Source: Candidatus Eiseniibacteriota bacterium
GTDB taxonomy: Bacteria > JAFGKV01
DNA: 13,452 nt
NCBI GenBank assembly: GCA_025453925.1
Contig: JALOPK010000091.1
Coordinates: 1-13,452 of the forward strand
Reading direction: 5' to 3'
In this document: positions 6,231 to 13,258 of the stretch, in pieces
Numbering within the stretch: position 1 is the first letter of the stretch
Layout: each line of letters begins with the position of its first letter
Notes under the pieces: generated by a model
Told to the model about the DNA's origin: nothing
The model's input: the letters and a program-made list of their open reading frames with translations, nothing else
Database searches by the model: none
Position numbers and translations under genes: made by a program

Positions 6231-7019
6231 CTACCGCATGGACCTCCAGTCGATCACATGGAGCCCGACAGTGCGCGCGAGCTCGGCACCCTCGCTGAGG
6301 GGGACGACGTAGTGACCAGGGGCATGCGCATCGCTCCCCAGGGTGACCGCCTCCCCGCCCAATGCGCGGTAGCGCCTCAGTATCTCGATCGATGGGTAGG
6401 GCTCCTCGCAGCCGTGCCGGAGGCCCGACAGGTTCAGCTCGAGAACCCCCCCCCGAGACAACAGTCTCGCGAACATGCTGGAGAACTCCTCGTGGAACAT
6501 CGCCAGAAGCGATGCGCCGGTCAGCCCGGGCACGTATCTCTTGACGTAATCGACATGGCCCACCACCCTGAACAGCCCGGAGTCGACCATCTGTGACGTA
6601 AGCGCCACGAATGGTCGGATCCGTGGTGCGGTGGCCTGCGCCTGCCTCGCCGGCGAGTTCAACCACTCCCGCAGGTAGAGCCCGTCGAGGTCATGGATTG
6701 ATCCGATCACCAGGTCGAAAGGGCGAGACTCGAGAACCTCCCTGATGCGCTCCTCGGCATCCGGGCGGTAGGTTACTTCGAGGCCGATTCCCAGCGGCAC
6801 GGGAGGCCTCGAGGCACCAAGGCGCCGGTGGCGGTCGAACATGCCTTCGAGGTCGAGGTGCATGAATCGACGATCAGTTGGCGCGGGATCACAGTGCTCG
6901 GTGGGACACACGCCGCCGAGATTCAGCTCTTCTGCGTGGGTCAGCACCCAGGAGAGGCTCAACTCCGAGTCCCCTGAGTACTCGGTATGAACGTGGCAGT
7001 CGGACAGGTTCGCGGGCAT
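6231..7019 (-). CDS. PHP-family phosphoesterase, histidinol-phosphatase-like (HisJ/HisK type)
   Basis: A protein of 262 residues, the usual size for PHP-type histidinol-phosphate phosphatases. The ATG at 7019 is preceded by GAGGTG with five bases of spacing; a longer frame upstream has no family similarity. All metal-site motifs of the PHP domain are visible in order: DCHVHTEYSGD (H9, H11, D17), TEHCD (E41, H42), GLEVTY (E81), IGSIHD (H109), GHVDYVKRY (H155, D157) and LGSDAHAP (D230, H232). In histidine synthesis such an enzyme removes phosphate from histidinol phosphate in the cytoplasm. No other his gene is near, so a different small phosphate ester cannot be excluded. Its start lies 22 bp from that of the divergent SGNH hydrolase, so its promoter must lie within that gene. 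Confidence 0.88.
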   Translation of the reverse strand: MPANLSDCHVHTEYSGDSELSLSWVLTHAEELNLGGVCPTEHCDPAPTDRRFMHLDLEGMFDRHRRLGASRPPVPLGIGLEVTYRPDAEERIREVLESRPFDLVIGSIHDLDGLYLREWLNSPARQAQATAPRIRPFVALTSQMVDSGLFRVVGHVDYVKRYVPGLTGASLLAMFHEEFSSMFARLLSRGGVLELNLSGLRHGCEEPYPSIEILRRYRALGGEAVTLGSDAHAPGHYVVPLSEGAELARTVGLHVIDWRSMR

Positions 7020-7041
7020 GGTGCACCTCGGAGGCATCGGC
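7020..7041. promoter_or_regulatory. 22-bp divergent start region with both Shine-Dalgarno sites in one palindrome
   Basis: Between the two divergent start codons lies CCTCGGAGG (7026-7034). Its left arm is the leftward gene's GAGG site and its right arm the rightward gene's GGAGG site. There is no room for promoters, so each gene's promoter must lie inside the other coding region and the 5' ends of the transcripts should overlap. Confidence 0.6.
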
Positions 7042-8154
7042 ATGAGACTACGCGCAATCATAGTCAACATCGGCCTTGCCGTCACCAGCTTTCTGGTTGT
7101 CCTCGTCCTCGCGGAAGGCGCGCTGCGAGTCCGGCACGGTTCGCCCGCGCCGGCGCCCGCCCCCTCGCCGTACCGTACCGCCACTTCCCTTGGATCCCGT
7201 CTCATCCCCGGCGCCGACATGGAATTCCTGTTCGAGAGCACCCATACGCCGGTTCGCGTAACCATCAACCAGCACGGTCTGCGCGGTCCGGCGCCTCGGA
7301 TGTCGCCGTCTGCGAAGAGGGTGTTGTTTCTGGGGGATTCCGTCACGTTCGGCTACGGTGTGGAGGAGGAATCGACTTTCGTGGGTCGAGTGCGGGAGGA
7401 GTGGCGTCGGAGTCTGTCCGACCGCGAAGCAGTCAACGGCGGCATCGAAGACGCCGGCATCGTCGAGGAACGCATCCTTCTGGAAGAGATCGGCGCTGAG
7501 ATCGCCCCTGCGTCCGTGATCCTGTGCTTCTACCCGAATGATTCGCGTCCGCCCGTGGGCTTCTCCCAGGAGTACCTCTTGGAGGACCGTGTTGATCGCT
7601 GGCTCAGGACCCACCCGGCGGTCCTTGCCCGGAGCCGGCTGGCGTCCTTTCTGCATTTCCGCTACCGCGGTCTGCTCGCGCGCCTTCACCTCTACAATAG
7701 CCCGATCCCGGCGCGGTTCGCTTGGATTGACCTCTGGCGGTCCGGCACATGGCGGCATGACGGCGGTGCGTTGGATTCGCTCACATCGCTCGCCCGCTAC
7801 GATTGGGGCGCTGCCTGGCATGGTGATGGCTGGAAACTCGTGGAGCGTGAGCTTCGCGCGATACATCAATGGTGCGGCTCGCGGGGGGTCTCGCTGAGGG
7901 TGTGCTACTCACCCGTCCAGGTGGAGACTGAGGGTCCCGCGGGAAGGTCGCCGCCTGCCGGGCGCTTGGAAGCATTGTGTCGCGCCATGGGCCTCGACTT
8001 CCTCGACCTCCTCCCGGCCGTCAGGGGAAATGCCGGCTGCTACCTTGATCATTGCCACTATACGGCGTTGGGCCACCGCATTGTCGCGCGCGCACTGGTG
8101 CAGTGGCTCGACGTGCCGGCGGGGGAGACTTCGCGAGCTGAGGGAGAGGCTTGA
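7042..8154 (+). CDS. Membrane-anchored SGNH/GDSL-type hydrolase
   Basis: A 370-residue protein. ATG 7042 is chosen over the ATG at 7018 because GGAGG (7030-7034) lies seven bases before it and the protein then starts with a clean basic-hydrophobic anchor (MRLRAIIVNI...VVLVLAEGAL, about 5-25), followed by a Pro/Ala linker (34-43). SGNH marks: LFLGDSVTFGYG with nucleophile S100, NGG (132-134) as the block-II glycine, FYPND with N166 as the oxyanion residue, and DHCHYTALGH with D336 and H339 as the rest of the triad. Such exported hydrolases deacylate or deacetylate lipids, glycans or surface polymers. The substrate is not readable. The GDSVTFG-plus-anchor layout resembles proteins often found with surface-polysaccharide genes, but none lie here. 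It ends 33 bp before selC. Confidence 0.85.
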   Translation: MRLRAIIVNIGLAVTSFLVVLVLAEGALRVRHGSPAPAPAPSPYRTATSLGSRLIPGADMEFLFESTHTPVRVTINQHGLRGPAPRMSPSAKRVLFLGDSVTFGYGVEEESTFVGRVREEWRRSLSDREAVNGGIEDAGIVEERILLEEIGAEIAPASVILCFYPNDSRPPVGFSQEYLLEDRVDRWLRTHPAVLARSRLASFLHFRYRGLLARLHLYNSPIPARFAWIDLWRSGTWRHDGGALDSLTSLARYDWGAAWHGDGWKLVERELRAIHQWCGSRGVSLRVCYSPVQVETEGPAGRSPPAGRLEALCRAMGLDFLDLLPAVRGNAGCYLDHCHYTALGHRIVARALVQWLDVPAGETSRAEGEA

Positions 8155-8187
8155 CCGTTGTGGCCGCAGCCACCAGTTTGCATGACC

Positions 8188-8285
8188 GGGAGTACACAGG
8201 AGCCTGGTGGCCCTCCTGGACTTCAAATCCAGTGTGGGGTGGTAAACACGCCCTGGGTGGGTTCGATTCCCATGTGCTCCCGCCA
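8188..8285 (+). tRNA. selC: tRNA-Sec (anticodon TCA)
   Basis: A 98-nt tRNA with an encoded CCA end. The acceptor arm has 8 pairs: 8188-8195 (GGGAGTAC) with 8274-8281 (GTGCTCCC), including one T-G wobble. The T arm has 5 pairs (8257-8261 with 8269-8273, one wobble) around TTCGATT. This is the 8+5 design specific to bacterial tRNA-Sec. The anticodon arm is CTGGA-CTTCAAA-TCCAG with TCA at 8223-8225, which reads UGA. The long variable arm (8236-8253) has a stem of six pairs and one bulged G. The D arm is AGG-GCC with GGCCCT around TGGT, six pairs and a four-base loop as usual, but with one unpaired A at 8201. The discriminator is G8282. Its presence implies a selenoprotein-making organism; selA, selB and selD are not in the window. 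Confidence 0.95.
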
Positions 8286-8301
8286 GCGAGAGCCGGGTGC
8301 G

Positions 8302-8333
8302 CCCGTACCGGTGGATTACCGCACCGGTACGGG
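8302..8333 (+). terminator. Strong hairpin terminator after selC
   Basis: CCCGTACCGGTG (8302-8313) pairs perfectly with CACCGGTACGGG (8322-8333) across an 8-nt loop, starting 17 bp after the tRNA. What follows is GCTTGTGT, only a weak T-rich tail. The stem would stop read-through from selC, and possibly from the hydrolase gene, into the ribosome operon. Confidence 0.75.
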
Positions 8334-8335
8334 GC

Positions 8336-8364
8336 TTGTGTCGCAGGGATGCGGCGAGTAGATT
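8336..8364 (+). promoter_or_regulatory. Possible promoter of the rimP-nusA-infB operon
   Basis: TTGTGT (8336-8341), a 17-bp spacer and TAGATT (8359-8364) follow the selC terminator directly. The -35 matches at only three positions and the -10 at four. Position favours it: it lies in the only gap before rimP. Confidence 0.35.
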
Positions 8365-8410
8365 GCCGGTGTGATGCGATTCTTCCATTCCCCTCTCCGA
8401 CTCCACCTGC

Positions 8411-8441
8411 ACCGTCTCCGGATACTACCATGCGGGACGGT
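8411..8441 (+). promoter_or_regulatory. Leader hairpin just upstream of rimP
   Basis: ACCGTCTC (8411-8418) pairs with GGGACGGT (8434-8441), eight pairs including one G-U, around a 15-nt loop that contains ATG 8430. It ends 17 bases before the rimP start and borders the weak GGGTG ribosome-binding site (8446-8450), so folding could affect initiation of the first operon gene. The role is inferred. Confidence 0.35.
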
Positions 8442-8458
8442 TTCTGGGTGCCACGGCG

Positions 8459-8926
8459 ATGCACGACAAGGCTGAACTCGAAGGCATTTTCATGCCCGTG
8501 CTTTCCCGGTGTGGGCTTGAGCTGATCCGCTTCACCGCCAGCGGGTCTCCCCGCCAGCCGGCCTTCATGGTCTATGTGGATCGCGTGGGCGGCGTGACGG
8601 TGGGGGAGTGCGTCGAGGCAGCGAAGGCCTTGCGTCAGGCGCTGACGCTGCACTTCGGCCCGGGCCGAGCGTTCTCCGTGGCCGCTTCTTCGCCCGGGAC
8701 CGACCGGCTGTTGAGGGCGCAGAAGGATTTTGCGCTCGTTGCCGGGCGGAGCGTCGTACTCCGCGTTCGCGGCCCGAACGGCGACCCCGAGTTCGAGATC
8801 GTGGGACCGGTGCTTCGAGCCGATCAGGAGGGAGTGGTCCTGGGCGTCGGGGAGAACGGAACGGAACACTGCGTACCCTACGACAGAATCGCAACCGCCA
8901 AGTTGAAACTGCCGTACTCAGGGTAA
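8459..8926 (+). CDS. rimP: Ribosome maturation factor RimP
   Basis: A 155-residue cytoplasmic protein that helps assemble the 30S subunit. Residues about 5-83 form the alpha/beta N-terminal domain (LSRCGLELIRF ... FMVYVDRVGGVTVGECVEAA) and end with the family signature SSPGTDRLLRAQKDF (78-92). The C-terminal SH3-like barrel covers about 93-152 (GRSVVLRV ... GVVLGV ... VPYDRIATAKLK). Length and position before nusA are typical. The start ATG has only a weak GGGTG site, beside a hairpin. The signature usually has a proline (LDRPL) where this protein has leucine (TDRLL). Confidence 0.93.
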   Translation: MHDKAELEGIFMPVLSRCGLELIRFTASGSPRQPAFMVYVDRVGGVTVGECVEAAKALRQALTLHFGPGRAFSVAASSPGTDRLLRAQKDFALVAGRSVVLRVRGPNGDPEFEIVGPVLRADQEGVVLGVGENGTEHCVPYDRIATAKLKLPYSG

Positions 8927-9011
8927 TCACGAGCGTCGACCAACCATCGTGCCGCGGGTATCCGAGACCACGCGCCATGCGTGACCAGAGCCCGCGAAGG
9001 AGTCCTGCATT

Positions 9012-10424
9012 ATGAACTATGAGGTGCTCGAGGCGATTGGGCAGATTGCCCGGGAGAAGGAGATCGACCGCGCGGTCCTGGTGGAGACGCTCCAGGCGGG
9101 GCTCGTCTTGGCGGCCAAGAAGCGCTACTCCGACGCCAGGGATGTGACTGCGGTGGTTGACCTCGAGACGGGTGATATCTCCATCACTATGGTGCGCAAG
9201 GTCGTAGAGGCCCCGGCGAACCCTGAGCAAGAGATATCGCAGCAGGATGCCCGCGCATTCAAGCCCGACGCGCAGGTCGGCGAGGATGTCCGCGTGCCGA
9301 TTGCGGTGGAGGAATTCGGCCGCGCGGCGGTCCAGGCAGCCAAGCAGGTGATCTACCAGAGAGTGAGAGAGGCGCGACGGGAGCACGTATACGTGGAGTT
9401 CAGGGACAAGGTCGGCCACCTGGTCAGCGGATCCGTGCAGCACGTCGAGCGAGGCAATGCTTCGGTTCTCGTCAACGCGGTCGAGGCGCTGCTGCCCTGG
9501 AGGCACCAGATCCGTCGCGAACGCCACGTGCAGGGAGACACCGTACGGGCAGTGGTCATCGAAGCATCCAACGCTCCACATGGACCGCAGGTGATCCTCT
9601 CTCGGGCAGCACCTGAACTCGTCTCGGTTCTCTTCTCCCTGGAGGCACCCGAGATACGCGAGGGCATCGTGCGCATTGAAGCCATCGCCCGGGAGGCAGG
9701 CGTCAGGACGAAGTTGGCCGTGTCTTCGCGGGAGGGCAGAGTCGATCCCGTGGGCGCCTGCGTGGGCGTCAAGGGCGTCAGGGTGCAGGCGGTGGTCAGG
9801 GAATTGGGGGGTGAGCGGCTGGACATCGTTCCGTTTACGGCTGATCCCGCGGTCTTCATTGCCCGCGCCCTCAGTCCCGCCAAGATCGAGAGGGTCGTAC
9901 TGAACGAGCCTGACAAGAGGGCCATGGTGCTGGTGCCGGATGACCAACTCTCCCTCGCCATCGGCAAGGGTGGCCAGAACGTGCGGCTCGCCGGCCGGCT
10001 CACGGGTTGGGCGCTGGATCTGACGACGATGACCCAGCATCGCGAACAGCTTGGCGCGGAGATCGTGACTCCCATCGGAGTGGTGCGTCTCCCCGGTGTG
10101 GGCCCGAAGATCGCCCGCGAGCTTGAGATCGCCGGATTCGAGACCGTCCAGGATGTTGCCAAGGCCGGTGTTGAGGATCTCATGGCTGTGCCGGGTGTTG
10201 GGAAAGCGCGCGGACGGAGCATCCGGGAGGCCGCGATGCGGCTTCTCCGCGAAGCTGAGCAGGGGGCAGCCTCTCCCGCCCCCGACGGGGAACCGGCGCA
10301 CGCCGACGTCACCCGCGAGGATGCGCCATCCCCTGCGACGAAACGCCGCGTGGCACGCCGACATGCGCCAGTGGCGGACATTGACGATGAACACGATGCC
10401 AGAGATACGGAAGGTGGGGTGTGA
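9012..10424 (+). CDS. nusA: Transcription termination/antitermination factor NusA
   Basis: A 470-residue RNA polymerase-binding elongation factor acting in pausing, termination and antitermination. AAGGAG at 8997-9002 supports the ATG. Domains in order: N-terminal polymerase-binding domain (1 to about 130, MNYEVLEAIG...IDRAVLVETL); S1 (about 133-200, GHLVSGSVQHVERGNASVLV); KH1 (about 205-280, with DPVGACVGVKGVRVQAV); KH2 (about 283-345, with IGKGGQNVRLAGRLTGW); and one paired helix-hairpin-helix region (about 355-412, RLPGVGPKIA and AVPGVGKARG). The tail from about 415 is low-complexity, Pro/Ala-rich then basic and acidic. There are 85 bp between rimP and nusA, with a small hairpin CACGC/GCGTG (8969-8983). 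Its TGA overlaps the infB GTG (GTGA). Confidence 0.96.
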   Translation: MNYEVLEAIGQIAREKEIDRAVLVETLQAGLVLAAKKRYSDARDVTAVVDLETGDISITMVRKVVEAPANPEQEISQQDARAFKPDAQVGEDVRVPIAVEEFGRAAVQAAKQVIYQRVREARREHVYVEFRDKVGHLVSGSVQHVERGNASVLVNAVEALLPWRHQIRRERHVQGDTVRAVVIEASNAPHGPQVILSRAAPELVSVLFSLEAPEIREGIVRIEAIAREAGVRTKLAVSSREGRVDPVGACVGVKGVRVQAVVRELGGERLDIVPFTADPAVFIARALSPAKIERVVLNEPDKRAMVLVPDDQLSLAIGKGGQNVRLAGRLTGWALDLTTMTQHREQLGAEIVTPIGVVRLPGVGPKIARELEIAGFETVQDVAKAGVEDLMAVPGVGKARGRSIREAAMRLLREAEQGAASPAPDGEPAHADVTREDAPSPATKRRVARRHAPVADIDDEHDARDTEGGV

Positions 10425-12586
10425 CAGTGAGTCGTAAGCGCGTGCACCAGGTTGCGAAGGAGTTCAACATCTCCTCAGAGGCCCTGATGGAGCTGCTGCG
10501 TGGCATGGCCGTTGAAGTCAAGAGCCACATGAGCACCGTGGATGACGACACCGTAGCGCGGGTCAAGCAGCACTTCGATGCCGAGAAGGACAAGCTGCGC
10601 GAGGAAGCCGCGCGGAAAGAGAAAGAGCTGGCGCGTCGCCGGGACCAGCATCGGCCACCGGAGCCGGTGGACACTCGGGGCAGAAAGGCGCCGCCCAGAC
10701 CGCAACACCCCCACCGCGACCGGCACGAAGACCAGGTTGCGGTCAAGGCGAGCGTGAAGAAGGTCATGGCGCTCATGGAGTCCGGGAAGCGTGGGCGCAA
10801 GCGCCGGCGCAAGCTGCGCGAGGAGGAAATCGCGGTCGGGGAACCAGAGGTCTCCCAGGTCCTGACTCTCCATGATGCGACGGTCACGGTCGGGGAGCTG
10901 GCGCAGTTGATGGCGCGCTCGCCTGCCGAGATCATACAGATATGCATGGGCCTCGGCGTGATGGCCACCATGAACCAGAGGCTGGATCAGGATACGATCG
11001 AGGCCATCGCGGACGAACTGGGCTATGTCGTCGAGCGCCCCGGGACCCCCACGGAGGCCGACGAAGAAGAAACCGGCCCCCGGCCCCCTGTCGTCACCGT
11101 GATGGGCCACGTCGATCACGGCAAGACATCGCTTCTCGACTTCGTCCGCCGCGCGAATGTCGTCGCGGGAGAGGCGGGCGGCATCACGCAGCATATGGGA
11201 GCGTATGAAGTGGTCCTGCCCGAAGGCCGCATCACGTTCATCGACACTCCCGGGCATCAGGCGTTCACGTCGATGCGCACGCGGGGTGCCCAGATCACTG
11301 ACATCGTCGTTCTGGTGGTATCTGCGGGTGAAGGAGTCATGCCTCAGACGATCGAAGCGATCAACCACGCGAAGGCGGCCCAAGTCCCGATCATTGTGGC
11401 GATCAACAAGATCGATCTCCCCGATGCAAGCCCCGACACGGTGCGGCAGCAGCTCGCGAGCCATGGCGTGATGGTGGAGGCATGGGGAGGCGAAACGATT
11501 GACGTGCCCACCAGCGCCCGCACCGGAAAGGGTGTGGACAAGCTCCTCGAAGCAATTCTCCTGCAGGCGGAGATGATGGAGCTCAAGGCGTCGCGGGGAG
11601 GGCGCGCAGCAGGTGTCGTGATCGAGGCCGGATTGGAGCTGGGACTGGGGCCTGTGGCCACGGTCCTGGTGAAGAGCGGAACCCTCCGCGTCGGGGACGC
11701 TTTCGTCGCGGGAGCTTACTGCGGCCGGGCACGTGCGCTCATCGATGAGAGGGGCACCCGGCTGACGGAGGCGCCACCCTCGAAGGCGGTGCGCGTTGCG
11801 GGTATAGAAGGGTCACCGCAAGCAGGCGACCCGTTCCAGAGCATGGCCGATGAACGCGCGGCACGAGAAGTTGCTGAGCGCAGGCAGGCGATGCGACGCT
11901 ACAAAGGCGGCGGGCTCCCGAAACGAGCTACATTGGACGACTTGTACCGGCAGATCCGGGAAGGCGAGATCAAGGAACTGCGTCTCGTGATCAAAGGCGA
12001 TGTGCAGGGTTCTCTCGAAGCAGTTGTCGAGTCCTTGACCCGTCTCGGCACCAGCGAGGTGCGGGTGAACATTCTGCACCAGGGGATTGGTGCAATCACC
12101 GAATCCGACGTTCTGCTCGCTTCGGCCTCCAAGGCGGTGGTCATCGGGTACCACGTGCGCCCCGGTGCCCGCCCCCAGGAAGTGGCGGAACGCGAGGGCG
12201 TCGAGATCCGAACCTACAGGGTGATCTACGAATGTGTCGATGACATTCAGAAGGCACTGGAGGGACTGCTTGAGCCGGACTTCGAGGAGGTCACAGTCGG
12301 TCGTGTGGCGGTTCGCCAGGTCATCCACCACCCGAAGGCAGGCACCGTGGCGGGATGCTACGTGCTCGAGGGCTCGGTCGACAGGTCCTCGAGGGTCCGC
12401 GTCCTGAGGGACGGGGTCGTCATGGCCGATTCACGGATAGGATCGCTCAAGCGGTTCAAGGAGGACGTCCGCGAAGTGCAGGCCGGGTACGAGTGCGGCA
12501 TCGTCGTCGATAACTTCGGTGATGTGCACGAGGGTGACCAACTCGAGATCTACCGAACGCAGGCTGTTGCCCGCACCCTGCACTGA
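10421..12586 (+). CDS. infB: Translation initiation factor IF-2
   Basis: A 721-residue GTPase that brings fMet-tRNA to the 30S subunit and drives subunit joining. It has two IF2_N-type segments (about 5-52 and 149-203), joined by a charged linker rich in Arg, Lys and Glu with His/Pro patches. The G domain reads GHVDHGKT (229-236, G1), GGITQH (G2, T256), DTPGH (275-279, G3), NKID (329-332, G4) and SAR (365-367, G5). Domain II follows (VIEAGLELGLGPVATVLVKSGTL), then domain III (about 520-615) and the tRNA-binding C2 domain (about 625-721). In domain II the common DKGRGPVAT reads ELGLGPVAT, a small departure. The start is GTG 10421, overlapping the nusA stop, or GTG 10427 two codons later; AAGGTG at 10411-10416 fits either. 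No ylxR or L7Ae-like gene stands between nusA and infB. Confidence 0.96.
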   Translation: MTVSRKRVHQVAKEFNISSEALMELLRGMAVEVKSHMSTVDDDTVARVKQHFDAEKDKLREEAARKEKELARRRDQHRPPEPVDTRGRKAPPRPQHPHRDRHEDQVAVKASVKKVMALMESGKRGRKRRRKLREEEIAVGEPEVSQVLTLHDATVTVGELAQLMARSPAEIIQICMGLGVMATMNQRLDQDTIEAIADELGYVVERPGTPTEADEEETGPRPPVVTVMGHVDHGKTSLLDFVRRANVVAGEAGGITQHMGAYEVVLPEGRITFIDTPGHQAFTSMRTRGAQITDIVVLVVSAGEGVMPQTIEAINHAKAAQVPIIVAINKIDLPDASPDTVRQQLASHGVMVEAWGGETIDVPTSARTGKGVDKLLEAILLQAEMMELKASRGGRAAGVVIEAGLELGLGPVATVLVKSGTLRVGDAFVAGAYCGRARALIDERGTRLTEAPPSKAVRVAGIEGSPQAGDPFQSMADERAAREVAERRQAMRRYKGGGLPKRATLDDLYRQIREGEIKELRLVIKGDVQGSLEAVVESLTRLGTSEVRVNILHQGIGAITESDVLLASASKAVVIGYHVRPGARPQEVAEREGVEIRTYRVIYECVDDIQKALEGLLEPDFEEVTVGRVAVRQVIHHPKAGTVAGCYVLEGSVDRSSRVRVLRDGVVMADSRIGSLKRFKEDVREVQAGYECGIVVDNFGDVHEGDQLEIYRTQAVARTLH

Positions 12587-12596
12587 GCGTCTCTCG

Positions 12597-12878
12597 TTGG
12601 ACATCTTGTGCGCGGAGATCGAGCTCCACTTTCCCGACAGCGGATCCCTGAAGGAAAAGAGGATGGTCCTCAAGGGGACGAAGGACCGCCTCCGCGAGCG
12701 CTTTGGCGTATCGCTCGCGGAACTGGACTTCCAGGATCTCTGGCAGCGCACGCTCTTGGGTATCGCGCTGGTCAGCAGTGATGCCAACGCCAGCAAGGCG
12801 GTCTTCCAGCGGATCCGGGATCACCTATACGCCGATCCGAGGATTGTGATGCTTCGGTTTGACGAGGAGTGGCGATGA
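12597..12878 (+). CDS. DUF503 / YlxP-like protein
   Basis: A 93-residue cytoplasmic protein of the DUF503 family, usually found between infB and rbfA. It shows the family pattern: an initial beta strand (ILCAEIELHFPDSGSLKEKR, with SLKEKR at 17-22), then LKGTKDRLRERFGVSLAELD, LWQRTLLGIALVSSD, and a final strand VMLRFDEEW. TTG 12597 puts the start where relatives begin, 10 bp after the infB stop; the frame is open further back but only into infB codons in another frame. No strong Shine-Dalgarno is seen, so it may depend on coupling with infB. Its stop overlaps the rbfA start (ATGA). The molecular role is not well known; context suggests ribosome or RNA function. Confidence 0.85.
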   Translation: MDILCAEIELHFPDSGSLKEKRMVLKGTKDRLRERFGVSLAELDFQDLWQRTLLGIALVSSDANASKAVFQRIRDHLYADPRIVMLRFDEEWR

Positions 12879-13243
12879 TCGACGTACGCAGGCGAGAACG
12901 CCTCGGAGCCTTGCTCCGGCATGAGATCGCCTCGGTGATCGAGATTCGCATGTCCGACCCACGCGTGGGCTTTGTGTCCGTCACCTCGGTTCAGGTGGCC
13001 GCCGACCTCGGCACCGCGAAGGTCTTCGTGTCGGTCTATGGGGACGACGACGCCACCACCGCGGCGCTGACCACCCTCCAGGGCGCGGCGTCATTCATAC
13101 GGAGCGAAGTCGCCAAACGGGTCCGACTTCGTCAGATGCCGGCGCTGCGGTTCGTCCAGGATGATTCCCTTCGCCGCGGCGCCGTTGTCGACCGGCTTCT
13201 GCACGAGTGGCACGAAGAAGCTCCCCCCGGCCCCTCCGAATAG
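12875..13243 (+). CDS. rbfA: 30S ribosome-binding factor RbfA
   Basis: A 122-residue KH-like protein that binds the 30S subunit near the 16S rRNA 5' helix during late maturation and cold adaptation. Family marks: RRERLGALLRHEIASVI (5-22), SDPRVGFVSVTSVQVAADLGTAKVFVSVYG (27-56), and a C-terminal half with LRQMPALRFVQDDSLRRGAVVDRLL (85-109). The ATG at 12875 is supported by GAGGAG (12864-12869) five bases before it; GTG 12869 sits inside that site and is unlikely. It overlaps the DUF503 stop by four bases. Its TAG is 15 bp before the truB start. Confidence 0.95.
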   Translation: MIDVRRRERLGALLRHEIASVIEIRMSDPRVGFVSVTSVQVAADLGTAKVFVSVYGDDDATTAALTTLQGAASFIRSEVAKRVRLRQMPALRFVQDDSLRRGAVVDRLLHEWHEEAPPGPSE

Positions 13244-13258
13244 ACTAGGATCCTTCCA

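Noticed and set aside
8223-8225. Reading the TCA-anticodon tRNA as an opal suppressor or recoded tRNA
   Set aside because: The 8-bp acceptor, 4-nt D loop and long variable arm are specific to tRNA-Sec; the 98-nt length also fits.
8565-10394. 609-codon open frame on the minus strand across rimP and nusA
   Set aside because: It is antisense to two well-identified genes, has no recognisable domain, is rich in Arg/His/Pro/Leu as expected from mirrored GC-rich codons, and lacks a ribosome-binding site.
10475-11464. 329-codon minus-strand frame inside infB
   Set aside because: Antisense to the IF-2 N-terminal and G domains; a composition artefact of GC-rich coding DNA.
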